Made by a program: the position numbers and the translations under genes. From assembly GCA_018401385.1 (NCBI GenBank), contig JAGYKZ010000003.1, positions 1-64,000 of the forward strand: a DNA stretch of 64,000 nucleotides. Reading direction: 5' to 3'. The notes under the pieces are model-generated. The model searched no databases. It had not been told where the DNA came from and saw only the letters and a list, made by a program, of their open reading frames with translations. This DNA is from Roseicyclus sp. (GTDB lineage Bacteria > Pseudomonadota > Alphaproteobacteria > Rhodobacterales > Rhodobacteraceae). Shown here one piece after another: positions 53,372 through 61,915 of the stretch. Position 1 is the first letter of the stretch, and each line of letters starts with the position of its first letter.

Positions 53372-54760
53372 ATGTTGGACGAACAAGACCTCCATCTGGA
53401 TGATGATCGTGACGCTTATGCGTTAGACGACAGTCTGCGGGCGCAGTTGCGGCGCGCGGTGAGCGCAAAAGATGTGGATGCAATTGATGCGCTGATGGCG
53501 CCGCTGCACCCCGCTGATATCGCCGATATTCTGGAGCAAATCTCAAGCTCCGAACGCGAAGCGTTGTTGACGCTTTGGTCGCGTGGGATTGATGGCGAGG
53601 TCCTCTCGGAACTGGACTGGTCGATCCGCGAGGATATCCTGCCGCTGCTGCCGCGCGATGTCTTGGCCGAAGCGGTGCGCGAGCTTGACTCCGATGACGT
53701 GGTCGATCTGGTCGAAGACCTTGAGGAAGACCAACAAGGCGCCATTTTGGGGGCCTTGGACGCCGCCGATCGTGTGGCGGTCGAGCAAGCGCTGAGTTTT
53801 CCCGAAGGATCCGCTGGCCGTTTGATGCAGCGCGAGGTTGTGCGCGCGCCCGAACATTGGACCGTGGGCGAGATGATTGATTATCTGCGCTCCGAAAAGG
53901 CGGAATTGCCTGAGCAGTTTTACCATGTGATCCTTGTGACCCCCGCGATGAAACCCGTGGGTTACGTGTCCTTGGGGCGGCTGTTGTCGAGCGCGCGCGC
54001 GACCGCGTTGATGGACATTCTGGAGGATAGCTTCCGCACCATTCCCGCCAAGCAGGACGAGGATGACGTGGCCTATGCGTTCAACCAATATCACCTGATT
54101 TCGGCACCTGTTGTGGATGATGATGGCCGCTTGGTTGGGGTGGTGACGATTGATGACGCGATGAGCGTCTTGGATGAGGTGAACGAGGAGGACTTGCGGC
54201 GTCTTTCTGGTGTGGGCGTTGATGAAAGCTTGAACGACACCACCTTTGAAACTGTGCGGCAACGGTTTCCTTGGCTGTTTGTCAATCTGGCCACGGCCAT
54301 TTTGGCCTCCATCGTGATCGCCCAATTCGAAGCGGTGATCGCGCAATTGGTGGCCTTGGCCGTGTTGATGCCGATTGTGGCTTCGATGGGCGGTAATGCT
54401 GGCACGCAAAGCCTTGCTTTGGCGGTGCGCGGCTTGGCCACGCGCGATTTGACATCCGCGAACCTGTGGCGTGTCGTGATGCGCGAGGCGGGCGTGGGCG
54501 CGCTCAATGGCATTGCCTTTGCCATCGTGATGGGGGTGGTCGGATATATCTGGTTTGACTCTGCGCTGCTCGGTGGCGTGATCGCGGCGGCGATGGTGGT
54601 CAATATGGTTGTCGCGGGCTTGGCGGGTATTCTGATCCCCGTGGCCTTGGAGCGCTTTGGCGCTGACCCTGCTCTGGCCTCAGGCACTTTTGTGACCACC
54701 GTGACAGACGTGGTCGGCTTCTTTGCCTTCCTCGGTCTTGCCGCTGTGCTGCTGATCTAG
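53372..54760 (+). CDS. mgtE: Magnesium transporter MgtE
   Basis: Mg2+ channel of the MgtE family. The N-terminal superhelical domain (LHPADIADILEQISSSEREA), the CBS pair (SAPVVDDDGRLVGVVTIDDA) and a C-terminal transmembrane domain with MPIVASMGGNAGTQSLALAV and FFAFLGLAAVLLI are all present. The ORF track begins at GTG 53291 inside the terminator region; the ATG at 53372 (MLDEQDLHLDDDRDAYALDD) has GAGGTG upstream and gives 462 residues. Its stop overlaps the stop of the converging gene by four bases. Confidence 0.93.
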   Translation: MLDEQDLHLDDDRDAYALDDSLRAQLRRAVSAKDVDAIDALMAPLHPADIADILEQISSSEREALLTLWSRGIDGEVLSELDWSIREDILPLLPRDVLAEAVRELDSDDVVDLVEDLEEDQQGAILGALDAADRVAVEQALSFPEGSAGRLMQREVVRAPEHWTVGEMIDYLRSEKAELPEQFYHVILVTPAMKPVGYVSLGRLLSSARATALMDILEDSFRTIPAKQDEDDVAYAFNQYHLISAPVVDDDGRLVGVVTIDDAMSVLDEVNEEDLRRLSGVGVDESLNDTTFETVRQRFPWLFVNLATAILASIVIAQFEAVIAQLVALAVLMPIVASMGGNAGTQSLALAVRGLATRDLTSANLWRVVMREAGVGALNGIAFAIVMGVVGYIWFDSALLGGVIAAAMVVNMVVAGLAGILIPVALERFGADPALASGTFVTTVTDVVGFFAFLGLAAVLLI

Positions 54761-56618
54761 CCGTTTGGCACCTCAAGCGTGATGTTTTGACCGTCTTTGA
54801 TATATTGTAGCCTGTCGTCATCAATCGCGGCGACACGTCCACCGTCCAGACGGTCACCCACTTCGACCGTCACAAATCGCCCCGAAGCAAGGCGCACAAG
54901 CGCGCGGCGATTGTTTGAGGACCCTGTCACCCCGATCAAATTGGTGTTGCGCAGGTTGATGGCGTTGCGATTGGTCGCAGCGCGCGTCACCCGCTCGCCT
55001 GAAGGTGTATCGGTGCTGATGGCGGCGATTTCCGCCTCGATCTCCGCATCCGTCCCTGATTGCGCGGCCTCTGCGGCAACGCCACAGAGTTATTGTGGCT
55101 GCGGCCAGCCATATGGCGACAACTGCACAACCTGCCGCGCCTGTGGTGAAGTCCGAGCCGCGCCGACAACAATCGCTGATCAACGCTTGGTTGATGCTGC
55201 GCCCCGCGCCTGCTGGGCGGGCGGTCGCTGCCTCGGCAGGGCGTGTAAAATCCGCCCGTGGCCTCGGCGATTTCCTGCAAGGAGGCCGGACGCAGACGGG
55301 GGATAAAGGTGGCTAATTCGGCACGGGTGAAACCATTGAGCCGTTGTCGTTCCAGAATTTCCATAAAATTCTCGGGGCGCAGACGCGGTGGCGTGCTGGC
55401 CAAAGCCTCCAGCGTTTCGGCGGTGGCAGCGCGGGCGGCTTCCACAATCGCATCGGGGCGCGGGATTGCGGCCACCGAAGGCGCGCCTGCGATAATCAGT
55501 ACGCCCTCAGGGTTCAGCGTTCCTTCGGGGCTTGGGTCAACCAGACCTGCTGCATTGAGCACGCCGCCCGCCCCGAAAGGCAGAGGCGAGAGGATGGGCG
55601 CAGGCAGATCACCGCCCGTGCCCCCTTGGGGGGGACGCAAGGCAAGGGCATCTTGCTGGGTCACAATCGGATCAATCGCGTCAAGCCTGACCCGATCCGA
55701 AACCGTGCGCGGTGGCCTCAATGGGGCTATGGTCGCCGCAAGGGCAATTTCGGGCGCAGGCAAAACCGCGGGCGCGGGGCGGGCTTGGGGTGGCTGCACA
55801 GGTGCGACCACATCAGGCCCAACCACATCAGGCCCAACCACATCAGGTGCGATCACCTCTGGCTGTGCGGGATTGGTGGTGGCCACCACGACTTCGGGCG
55901 GGGCTGTTGGCGTGGCACTTTCTGTCAGGCTGTCTGATGGCGGTTCGGGCCATGTAAGCCAAAATACGGCAAGGGCCGCCACCACCGCCGCACTCAGACC
56001 CCCGCCAAGCGCCAAATGTGCGGAGTTCAAGCGCGGTCGCGCGGGTATGAAATCCCTCAAGCCCCAAGATGCTGCCATGGCTGGCCGTGCATTGGCGCGC
56101 GCATTGGGGCGTGGTGTGGCCTGTCCCACATCCAATGGTGGCGGGGCGCGCAACGTGAACACCGGGGCACCGTCATATTCTGTGGGGCGGGTTTCGACCG
56201 TCAGCGCCGCAGCCTTGATCCCATTGGCCGCAACAAAAGCCCGTGCATCCTCGATGGTTTCATGTGCGATGGCCGCGATCTGTAGGTCGTGCTCACAGCG
56301 CACCCAATCATAGCGTAGCTCGTCTAGATGGTAGGGTGTTAACCCGTCCAAGTGGGATTGCACTGCTGCGGCTTCTGCGTTGCGATCTGATGCGGCGGGG
56401 GCGGGGCAGGTGGTGAAAAGAACCTGCTCACGCGGTATGACCAGCAATAGCTGTGCATTCTCTTTGCTGTCGATCAAGGCCTTCATGCGCGCAAAGGCAT
56501 CGGCCAAATCTTGGGCAACAGGCGTGGTTGTGATCACGTTTTCCCACTGGTCATCCTCTTGGCGGGCCGCCAAAATAATCGCCTCTGGCGAGAGATGTAG
56601 CGTGAACTGCGTGGTCAA
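54757..56618 (-). pseudogene. Single-pass membrane protein combining GspL/PilM-like and GspC/PilP-like parts, frameshifted
   Basis: N-terminal cytoplasmic domain of about 170 residues (VIPREQVLFTTCPAPAASDR, HLDGLTPYHLDELRYDWVR, LQIAAIAHETIEDARAFVAA) resembles GspL/PilM actin-like proteins. One helix follows (LSAAVVAALAVFWLTWPEP), then a Pro-rich linker with tandem repeats, and a C-terminal beta domain (IGVTGSSNNRRALVRLASGR, VEVGDRLDGGRVAAIDDDRL) like GspC/PilP homology regions. The last domain is in another frame; between 55000 and 55290 the frame shifts at least twice. Conserved as a hypothetical protein in Rhodobacteraceae as far as I recall. Function in secretion or pilus assembly is inference. 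Confidence 0.6.
55806..55850. repeat. 15-base tandem repeat in the proline-rich linker
   Basis: The unit CAACCACATCAGGCC occurs about three times in a row on the plus strand. On the coding strand it encodes the pentapeptide repeat DVVGP (APDVVGPDVVGPDVVAPV). The unit is a multiple of three, so copy-number change would not alter the frame. Confidence 0.85.
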
Positions 56619-56777
56619 AATATCCCTGCGCTTCTGTTGCTTGTAACTGGTGAGGCCATCATGCTGCGCATTGTGTGCGCTTGGCGATAGTTTATATGCA
56701 TTTTGGCGCAGTCATAAACCAGATAAGCGCGGATATTCGCAAAAATATCCACATATCTCGGCGCATCTTGCCTGCGG

Positions 56778-57306
56778 TCAGACAAGCTTCTCATAAATGC
56801 GGACGATCAGCAGCGCGACAAGCAACAGCCCCATCAATGCGAGCGCATCCATCACGCTCAAAAATAAGACAGTCTGCGCCGCATTAAATTGCATCCATTG
56901 TGTATGGATGATCCACGCAACAGCCGTTACCGCCGTGCTCGGTATCAAACAGGGCAGAAGGCGCTTATGAGCTGCGTTGTGCAGGGTACCATAAAGGCCG
57001 ATTTTCTCAAGCAGGCTGAAAAAGAAGATCGGCAGGATCACACCCATAAGGCCCAATGACAGGATTTCACGTGAATTCAATCTCGGTCTGAATGAAGCCA
57101 ATGGCGACCAATGCAGGCAGGCTGCAGACAGCGGCCATGCGCCCAAAGAGCCAAGTAAGCAACAATTTTGTCACGCTGACGAAGCCAAAAAGAAGGGGTA
57201 AAGCTCCGCCGGTAGGTTCTGATCTGTTCGGGATCAAAGCCATCACGGCCATGTTCAAAAGGACCGCAGAAGATAAAACCACTGACACAATAGCCGTTGT
57301 TTTCAA
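56778..57306 (-). pseudogene. Unrecognised inner-membrane protein, split by one frameshift
   Basis: Two overlapping minus-strand frames join into one plausible product: MKTTAIVSVVLSSAVLLNMA, ALPLLFGFVSVTKLLLTWLF and MAAVCSLPALVAIGFIQTEI in the first, then REILSLGLMGVILPIFFFSL, TAVTAVAWIIHTQWMQFNAA and ALALMGLLLVALLIVRIYEK in the second. A one-base shift near 57075 would unite them into about 176 residues with four to five hydrophobic helices. I do not recognise the family. Neighbours give no clue. It could also be two real overlapping genes, though the second frame has no good start. Confidence 0.45.
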
Positions 57307-57483
57307 GGACTTTGCTCAAAATACACGCGCTTGCGCAGGCAATATCCAGTGTAACACGCGGTTTGCTCCTTAAATGGGTAGGGCTCCGTCTATTCTATGG
57401 TCGGCCAGATCGACAGACTTCTTATTTTCGATTAGCCGCATCGCCCAGATTTAAACTTTGCAAGCGCATATAGTTGCTAAGTG

Positions 57484-57882
57484 TCAATCGCTTTGCGCAG
57501 CAGGTTTGCCACTTCGATTTTTTATAATGCTTGGCGCGGCAGTCTGACTCAGCTCAATATATCCTTTTTTTCATAAGGGATTTAAGCGCACGATTGAAGG
57601 TTGCCGTTGGCACATCGCGCATCAGACTGTGGTTGTGGATTTCCGCAGAGGTCAAGACTTGATCTGATTTTCGGCAAGAAGATCGACCAGCGTAAAGCAG
57701 ATCCAGCTCAACCTTCGGCAGAGCAACCAAACCCAAATCCCGCTCGAGAGGCCAGAAGCTGCCGCATTCGGGACAACACATTGAGCGAGTTTTGATCCAA
57801 AGCGGTCCCTCCGATTAACCCATGAGATCAGCTTACCAGAGACGCGAGGCCCAACACGGCCAAGTTCCCCACTATTTTGCAA
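57484..57882 (-). pseudogene. Possible small winged-helix regulator, frameshifted
   Basis: A minus-strand frame from 57781 contains a helix-turn-helix-like stretch, LTSAEIHNHSLMRDVPTATF followed by NRALKSLMKK. Correcting one base near 57556 extends it as GYIELSQTAAPSIIKNRSGK to a stop at 57484. Upstream, two frames (PKVELDLLYA and FTLVDLLAENQ) seem to be parts of one helix. The composition fits a MarR- or BlaI-like DNA-binding domain, but the N-terminus is unclear and I could not assign a family. Confidence 0.35.
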
Positions 57883-58139
57883 TATAATTCATATATGTTT
57901 CGTAAATGCAACGGCCAATTGCAATCTTGATCAAAAATTATCAAAATGATTGAAAAGCCCCTCTTCTTATGTCAAACGCGAGTCGTGGGGACGTTTGTGC
58001 CGAAGAAAACGAGAGGCTGCGCTGCTGCTTTCGTCTTCTTTGCTGAGACCATTCCCCGATCTGAATTTGAACACCCCTCCCGCAGCTGGCCAATCTTGCG
58101 GGTTGGGTGCGGGCTACCTGTAACCCCATCGTAGCCTGG
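57883..58139. other. Gap with no recognisable gene
   Basis: Between the putative regulator and the hairpin near metY there is no convincing coding frame. The first 80 bases are AT-rich (CAAAAATTATCAAAATGATT) compared with the rest of the window and may hold a promoter for the minus-strand gene. The remainder has ordinary GC content. I see no tRNA fold. Confidence 0.4.
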
Positions 58140-58186
58140 GGGCAGAGGCCAGTCCCCAGTTTAGCAGCCGACACTGGCCTCTGCCC
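58140..58186. repeat. 14-base-pair perfect inverted repeat (large hairpin)
   Basis: GGGCAGAGGCCAGT and ACTGGCCTCTGCCC are exact reverse complements separated by 19 bases. No T run adjoins it on the plus strand. On the minus strand it comes just after the metY terminator, so it may be a second terminator, a stable RNA stem or a REP-like palindrome. Confidence 0.8.
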
Positions 58187-58197
58187 GAACCTGCAAC

Positions 58198-58236
58198 AAA
58201 AACCCCCGCCCAAAATGCGTTTTGACGGGGGTTTTT
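58198..58236 (-). terminator. Terminator of metY
   Basis: AAAAACCCCCG and CGGGGGTTTTT pair perfectly (11 bp) with a 17-base loop. It lies about 20 bases past the metY stop, and on the minus strand the second arm ends in a run of Ts. The symmetric A/T flanks would also allow termination on the plus strand. Confidence 0.82.
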
Positions 58237-58254
58237 CTTTCAGCGGCGCATGAT

Positions 58255-59537
58255 TTAGGCGGTGGCTTTGGCCAAGGCCTGATCAAGATCTGCGTGATCA
58301 AATCATCTGCATCTTCAATCCCGATGGAGTACACGCACCACATTGCGCCCCTGCGGCCTGTTGCTGCTCAGGCGTTAACTGGGCGGTGGGTTGTAGCGGA
58401 ATGGATAATCAGCGAACGGGTATCGCCCAAATTGGCGACATGGCTGAACAGCTCAAGACTATCAACCAATTTTACGCAAGCCTCGTAGCCGCCTTTCACC
58501 GCGAAGGTAAACAGCGCGCCTGCGCCTTTGGGGCAGATATCTCAACCCGCCCATGATAGGGCGAGGAGGGCAGACCCGCATAGGTCACGAAATCCACGCG
58601 CGGATCTTTCTCCAACCATGCCGCGATTTTCGCGGCATTCTCAACATGGCGCTGCATCCGCAAAGATAGGTCTCAATCCCCATCAGCGTGCAATGCGCGG
58701 CTTGCGGGTTCATCGTCACGCCCAAATCGCGCAAGCCAATTGCGATGGAGTGAAAGGTAAAGGCCATTGGCCCCAAGCCTCGTGGAACTTCAGGCCGTGA
58801 TAGGCGGGTTCAGGGGCCGAGAGCGAGGGGAATTTGTCGCTGGCAGACCAGTCAAATTTCGCTATCGACCACACAGCCACCTGTCACAGTGCTGTTGCCT
58901 GTCAGATATTTGGTGGTGGAATGCACAACCAAAGTCGCGCCATGCTCAATTGGACGGCACATAAGGGGTGGCAGATGTGTTGTCCACGATCAACGGATGC
59001 CCGCGCCATCGGCGATATCCGCAATGCTGCGCAGATCGGTGATGTAGCCACCAGGGTTTGCGATGGCCTTCGCAGAATACGGCGCGGTGCTGCGCTGTCA
59101 ATCGCGGCTTTCACCGCGTCCAGATCATCGAAATCAACAAATTTCGCCGACCACCCAAAGCGTTTGATCGTCTGGCTGAATTGGTGCGTGACAGTGCCGC
59201 CATAGAGACGGTGGAGGCCACGATATTGCAGCCCGCCCCATCAGAGGGAAAAGTGCCGCTGATTCGCGCGCGGCATGACCCGGATGAACAGCACACCGCA
59301 CCAACACCGCCCTCAAGGGTCGCGATGCGCTCTTGCAGCACGGCCACGGTGGGGTTGGTCAGGCGCGAATAGATATAGCCCACCCAAAAAGCTGAACAAG
59401 CGCGCCGCGTGATCGGTATCTTTGAACACATAGGCGGTGGTTTGAGGATTGGCGTCTGGCGCGCCCGCTTGGTGTGGTCTGATGCGCGCCTGCGTGAATT
59501 TGCAGCGTGTCAAATTTCAGGCTTTGGGGTCGGACAT
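58255..59537 (-). pseudogene. metY: O-acetylhomoserine sulfhydrylase (PLP-dependent), heavily frameshifted
   Basis: Forms homocysteine from O-acetylhomoserine and sulfide. No long frame survives, but the family sequence can be followed: MSDPKA at 59537, [52 protein letters not shown], then the Met/Cys PLP region ([10 protein letters not shown] traces near 58910), [56 protein letters not shown] and SIGIEDADDLI, ending in AKATA before the TAA at 58255. At least ten indels. GGAGAG precedes the ATG. Confidence 0.87.
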
Positions 59538-59595
59538 GGCGTTTCTCTCCTGGCGTGCTTCCTGACCGCTATGTTTAGGCGCAGGCGTGCAAAAC

Positions 59596-59614
59596 AACAT
59601 CTGTCGCAGATGTT
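59596..59614. promoter_or_regulatory. Palindromic operator candidate between metY and the NDUFA12 gene
   Basis: AACATCTG-TCG-CAGATGTT is a perfect 8+8 inverted repeat with a three-base spacer, 59 bases upstream of metY and 75 bases upstream of the divergent NDUFA12 gene. The shape suits a dimeric regulator. It does not match a SAM-II riboswitch as I know it. The binding protein is unknown. Confidence 0.5.
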
Positions 59615-59688
59615 ATTGGCATTGCCACTGGACCTTGGCGGCGCGTTGCTGCATTAGAGAGTTAATCGCGATTTATTTCGAGATCGTC

Positions 59689-60061
59689 ATGTTCTCATTC
59701 CTGATGCGCCTTGTGACGTGGTGGAACGGTCAAACGCTTGGCACGCAGCTGTACACTTGGCGCAAGGGCGTAGGGGTGGGCGAAGATGCTGAGGGCAACA
59801 TTTTCTACCAATCCGCGATGGCAACGCCGCTGGGTGATCTTCAACGGCGTGAGGCAGAAGCCAGCCGCGTCAGCCCAGGACTGGCATGGATGGTTGCATC
59901 ACACATGGGATAAATCCCGCTGAGGCCCCCATTGCGCGAAAGTCATGGGAAAAGGCGCATGAAATGAATTTGACAGGTTCTGTGCGGCCTATGCCTGTGG
60001 GTCTTCGCGCAAGGATGCACCTGTCGCGCGTCAAGATTATGAGGCATGGCGCCCCGAATAA
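59689..60061 (+). pseudogene. NDUFA12/B17.2-like complex I accessory subunit, frameshifted
   Basis: Supernumerary subunit of alphaproteobacterial and mitochondrial complex I. It begins MFSFLMRLVTWWNGQTLGTQ and LYTWRKGVGVGEDAEGNIFY. Further on, other frames supply RRWVIFNGV, EAEASRVSP, DWHGWLHHTWDKSP, EAPIARKSWEKAHEMNLTGS and a final QDYEAWRPE before TAA at 60061, all as expected for NDUFA12. At least four indels between 59820 and 60000. It is encoded 43 kb away from nuoN in this window. A good RBS is not obvious. Confidence 0.88.
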
Positions 60062-60102
60062 CAGTCCCGCGATCAAGCGCCTACAGGAAAGGGGTTCCCG
60101 TT

Positions 60103-60555
60103 ATGGCTGGAGAACAGGTTGAGCGAGATTTTGCGGGCGGCGCGGTCGTGGCTGCTGCAGCGGGCTTTCTGTTTTATGCCGCCGAGATCGGGGGCGTTGG
60201 CGGGCGCGGTGCGGACAGTTACGAGTTGTCCGCCCTGTTTCGCTCCGCCGAAGGGATCAGCATCGGCACAGATGTGCGGCTTGCGGGCGTGAAGGTGGGA
60301 TCGGTCAGCAGCTTGCATCTTGACCCTGAAACCTTCCGTGCCGAAGCGATGTTGTCGATCCGTGACGATATTCTGTTGCCTGATGACAGTATTGTCTCCA
60401 TCGCCTCCGAAGGGTTGTTGGGCGGGTCTTTTGTCGAAATTCAACCCGGCGGCTCGCCGTTTAACTTGGCGGCAGGGGATGAGGTCATGAACACGCAAAG
60501 CTCGGTCAGCCTCGTCACATTGCTGATGCGCGCTTTTTCAGGCTCTGGCCAGTAA
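60103..60555 (+). CDS. mlaD: MlaD family lipid-transport substrate-binding protein
   Basis: Periplasmic MCE-domain component of the Mla system that moves phospholipids between membranes. One N-terminal anchor helix (GGAVVAAAAGFLFYAAEI), then the MCE core ELSALFRSAEGISIGTDVRL, AGVKVGSVSSLHLDPETFRA, DDSIVSIASEGLLGGSFVEI and a short C-terminal helix. 150 residues, normal for MlaD. AGGAAAGGGG upstream supports the ATG. The other mla genes are not in the window. Confidence 0.92.
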   Translation: MAGEQVERDFAGGAVVAAAAGFLFYAAEIGGVGGRGADSYELSALFRSAEGISIGTDVRLAGVKVGSVSSLHLDPETFRAEAMLSIRDDILLPDDSIVSIASEGLLGGSFVEIQPGGSPFNLAAGDEVMNTQSSVSLVTLLMRAFSGSGQ

Positions 60556-60556
60556 G

Positions 60557-61222
60557 ATGCGCACATCTTTGGCGGGATATCTCGCGGTTGTCACCCTATC
60601 CGCCCTGCCTGCCTTGGCGCAGGATCAGAATTTGGGCCTCAGCGGCACGATTTCGGAAGAGGGGATCGTGGTCATTCCGATTGATCCGCTGCCCCTTGGG
60701 CAAGACCGTCCACAGACCTTTGGTGAAGGGACATTGCCTGAAGGCGATGGGCGCGTGATTGCGCCTGCCCCCGTGATGGGGGAGGCTGCACCTGTGATTG
60801 TGCCGCAAGCGGATGGACAGGGAGCGACCCTGACCGATAATGGCGGTGCGGGTCAATCTGGCGTTGTTCTGGAAACACGCCCTGCGGAACCTGATTTGGG
60901 CGGTGTAACCTCCATCACAGAAATCGCAACGGAAACAGGGTCGGGTGCGCTGTTGCGGGCCTTGGACAAAACCCTTGCGCAATCTCGGGACATAGATTTG
61001 CAAACGGGGGAGGCCACGCGGCTGGGGCGTATTAATGTTGAAATGCTCGAATGTCGGTACCCCGAGGGCGACCCCAACTCAGATGCTTTCGCACATATGC
61101 GGATCAGCGATGATCAAGGTGGCACGCTGTTTGATGGCTGGATGGTGGCCTCCAGCCCCGCGTTGATTGCCTTTGATCACCCGCGTTATGATGTTTGGGT
61201 CTTGCGTTGCAACACATCCTGA
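60557..61222 (+). CDS. DUF2155 family exported protein
   Basis: Signal sequence ([18 protein letters not shown]), a variable low-complexity middle of 100 residues, and a C-terminal DUF2155 domain: [40 protein letters not shown] and [16 protein letters not shown] with two cysteines that may form a disulfide. 221 residues, periplasmic, unknown function. It follows mlaD by one base and overlaps the 3' end of aat tail to tail. In Rhodobacteraceae this order is common. Confidence 0.88.
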   Translation: MRTSLAGYLAVVTLSALPALAQDQNLGLSGTISEEGIVVIPIDPLPLGQDRPQTFGEGTLPEGDGRVIAPAPVMGEAAPVIVPQADGQGATLTDNGGAGQSGVVLETRPAEPDLGGVTSITEIATETGSGALLRALDKTLAQSRDIDLQTGEATRLGRINVEMLECRYPEGDPNSDAFAHMRISDDQGGTLFDGWMVASSPALIAFDHPRYDVWVLRCNTS

Positions 61223-61840
61223 GGGGTAAACACCTTATCAGCTGCACGGAAATCGGCCTCTAGGGCCAAGGCGGCGTCCAACCTTTTGCGATATTCCGTG
61301 CGACTGATTTCTATCGCACCCAGGCTGAGGAGATGCGGCGTGGTGAATTGCACATCGAAAAGCGAAAACCCGCCCGCATTGAGACGTGCGACCAAATAGG
61401 CCAAGGCGATCTTGGACGCATCGCGGACCTTTGAAAACATACTTTCGCCAAAAACGCGCCGCCAAGAGCCACGCCATAGACCCCACCCGCACCAAATCGC
61501 GGCCCTGCCAAATTTCGAGAATGCGCAAAACCTCTGCGTGCAACGCCGTGTAAAGCTGCGTGATCTCGCTATTGATCCATGTCTCCTCCCGATCCGCGCA
61601 GGCGGCTACGACTGCCGCAAAATCGGCGTTGATCTTGACCTCGACCGCGGCCTGCCGAATTTTGCGGGCAAGGCTGCGGGAAATATGAAATCCATTCAGG
61701 GGAATGACCCCACGGCGCTTAGGTTCCACCCAAAATATGCGCGGATCATCGCGGCCCTCAGACATTGGAAAAATGCCCGCTGCATAGGCGTGCAACAACA
61801 GCTGCGGCGTAATCTGGGATGCGGGAATGGCGTCAGGCAT
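61186..61840 (-). pseudogene. aat: Leucyl/phenylalanyl-tRNA--protein transferase, one frameshift
   Basis: N-end rule enzyme that adds Leu/Phe to proteins beginning with Lys or Arg. The start is MPDAIPASQITPQLLLHAYA (61840), with AAGIFPMSEGRDDPRIFWVE as hallmark. Near 61440 the frame changes; the correct continuation is [20 protein letters not shown] and [20 protein letters not shown] in the other frame, to the stop at 61186. Repaired length is about 217 residues. The upstream extension in the ORF track is not conserved. Confidence 0.91.
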
Positions 61841-61915
61841 GAGGCACGGATAACATGAAAAGGGCCAAAATACTGCACGCATTTCGGCCCCATATGTGGA
61901 GATTTGGCGCGGCGG

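Noticed and set aside
53543-54409. 288-codon minus-strand frame
   Set aside because: Opposite to mgtE, which is intact and well conserved.
55258-56313. 351-codon plus-strand frame
   Set aside because: Antisense to the GspL-like gene; low-complexity Gly/Ala/Arg composition typical of a shadow.
57950-58180. tRNA- or tmRNA-like structure in the gap before metY
   Set aside because: A TTCAAAT stretch resembles a T loop, but the flanking bases do not pair and no acceptor or anticodon arm can be drawn.
59538-59690. SAM-II riboswitch upstream of metY
   Set aside because: The leader has a symmetric palindrome but not the conserved pseudoknot segments I would expect of SAM-II.
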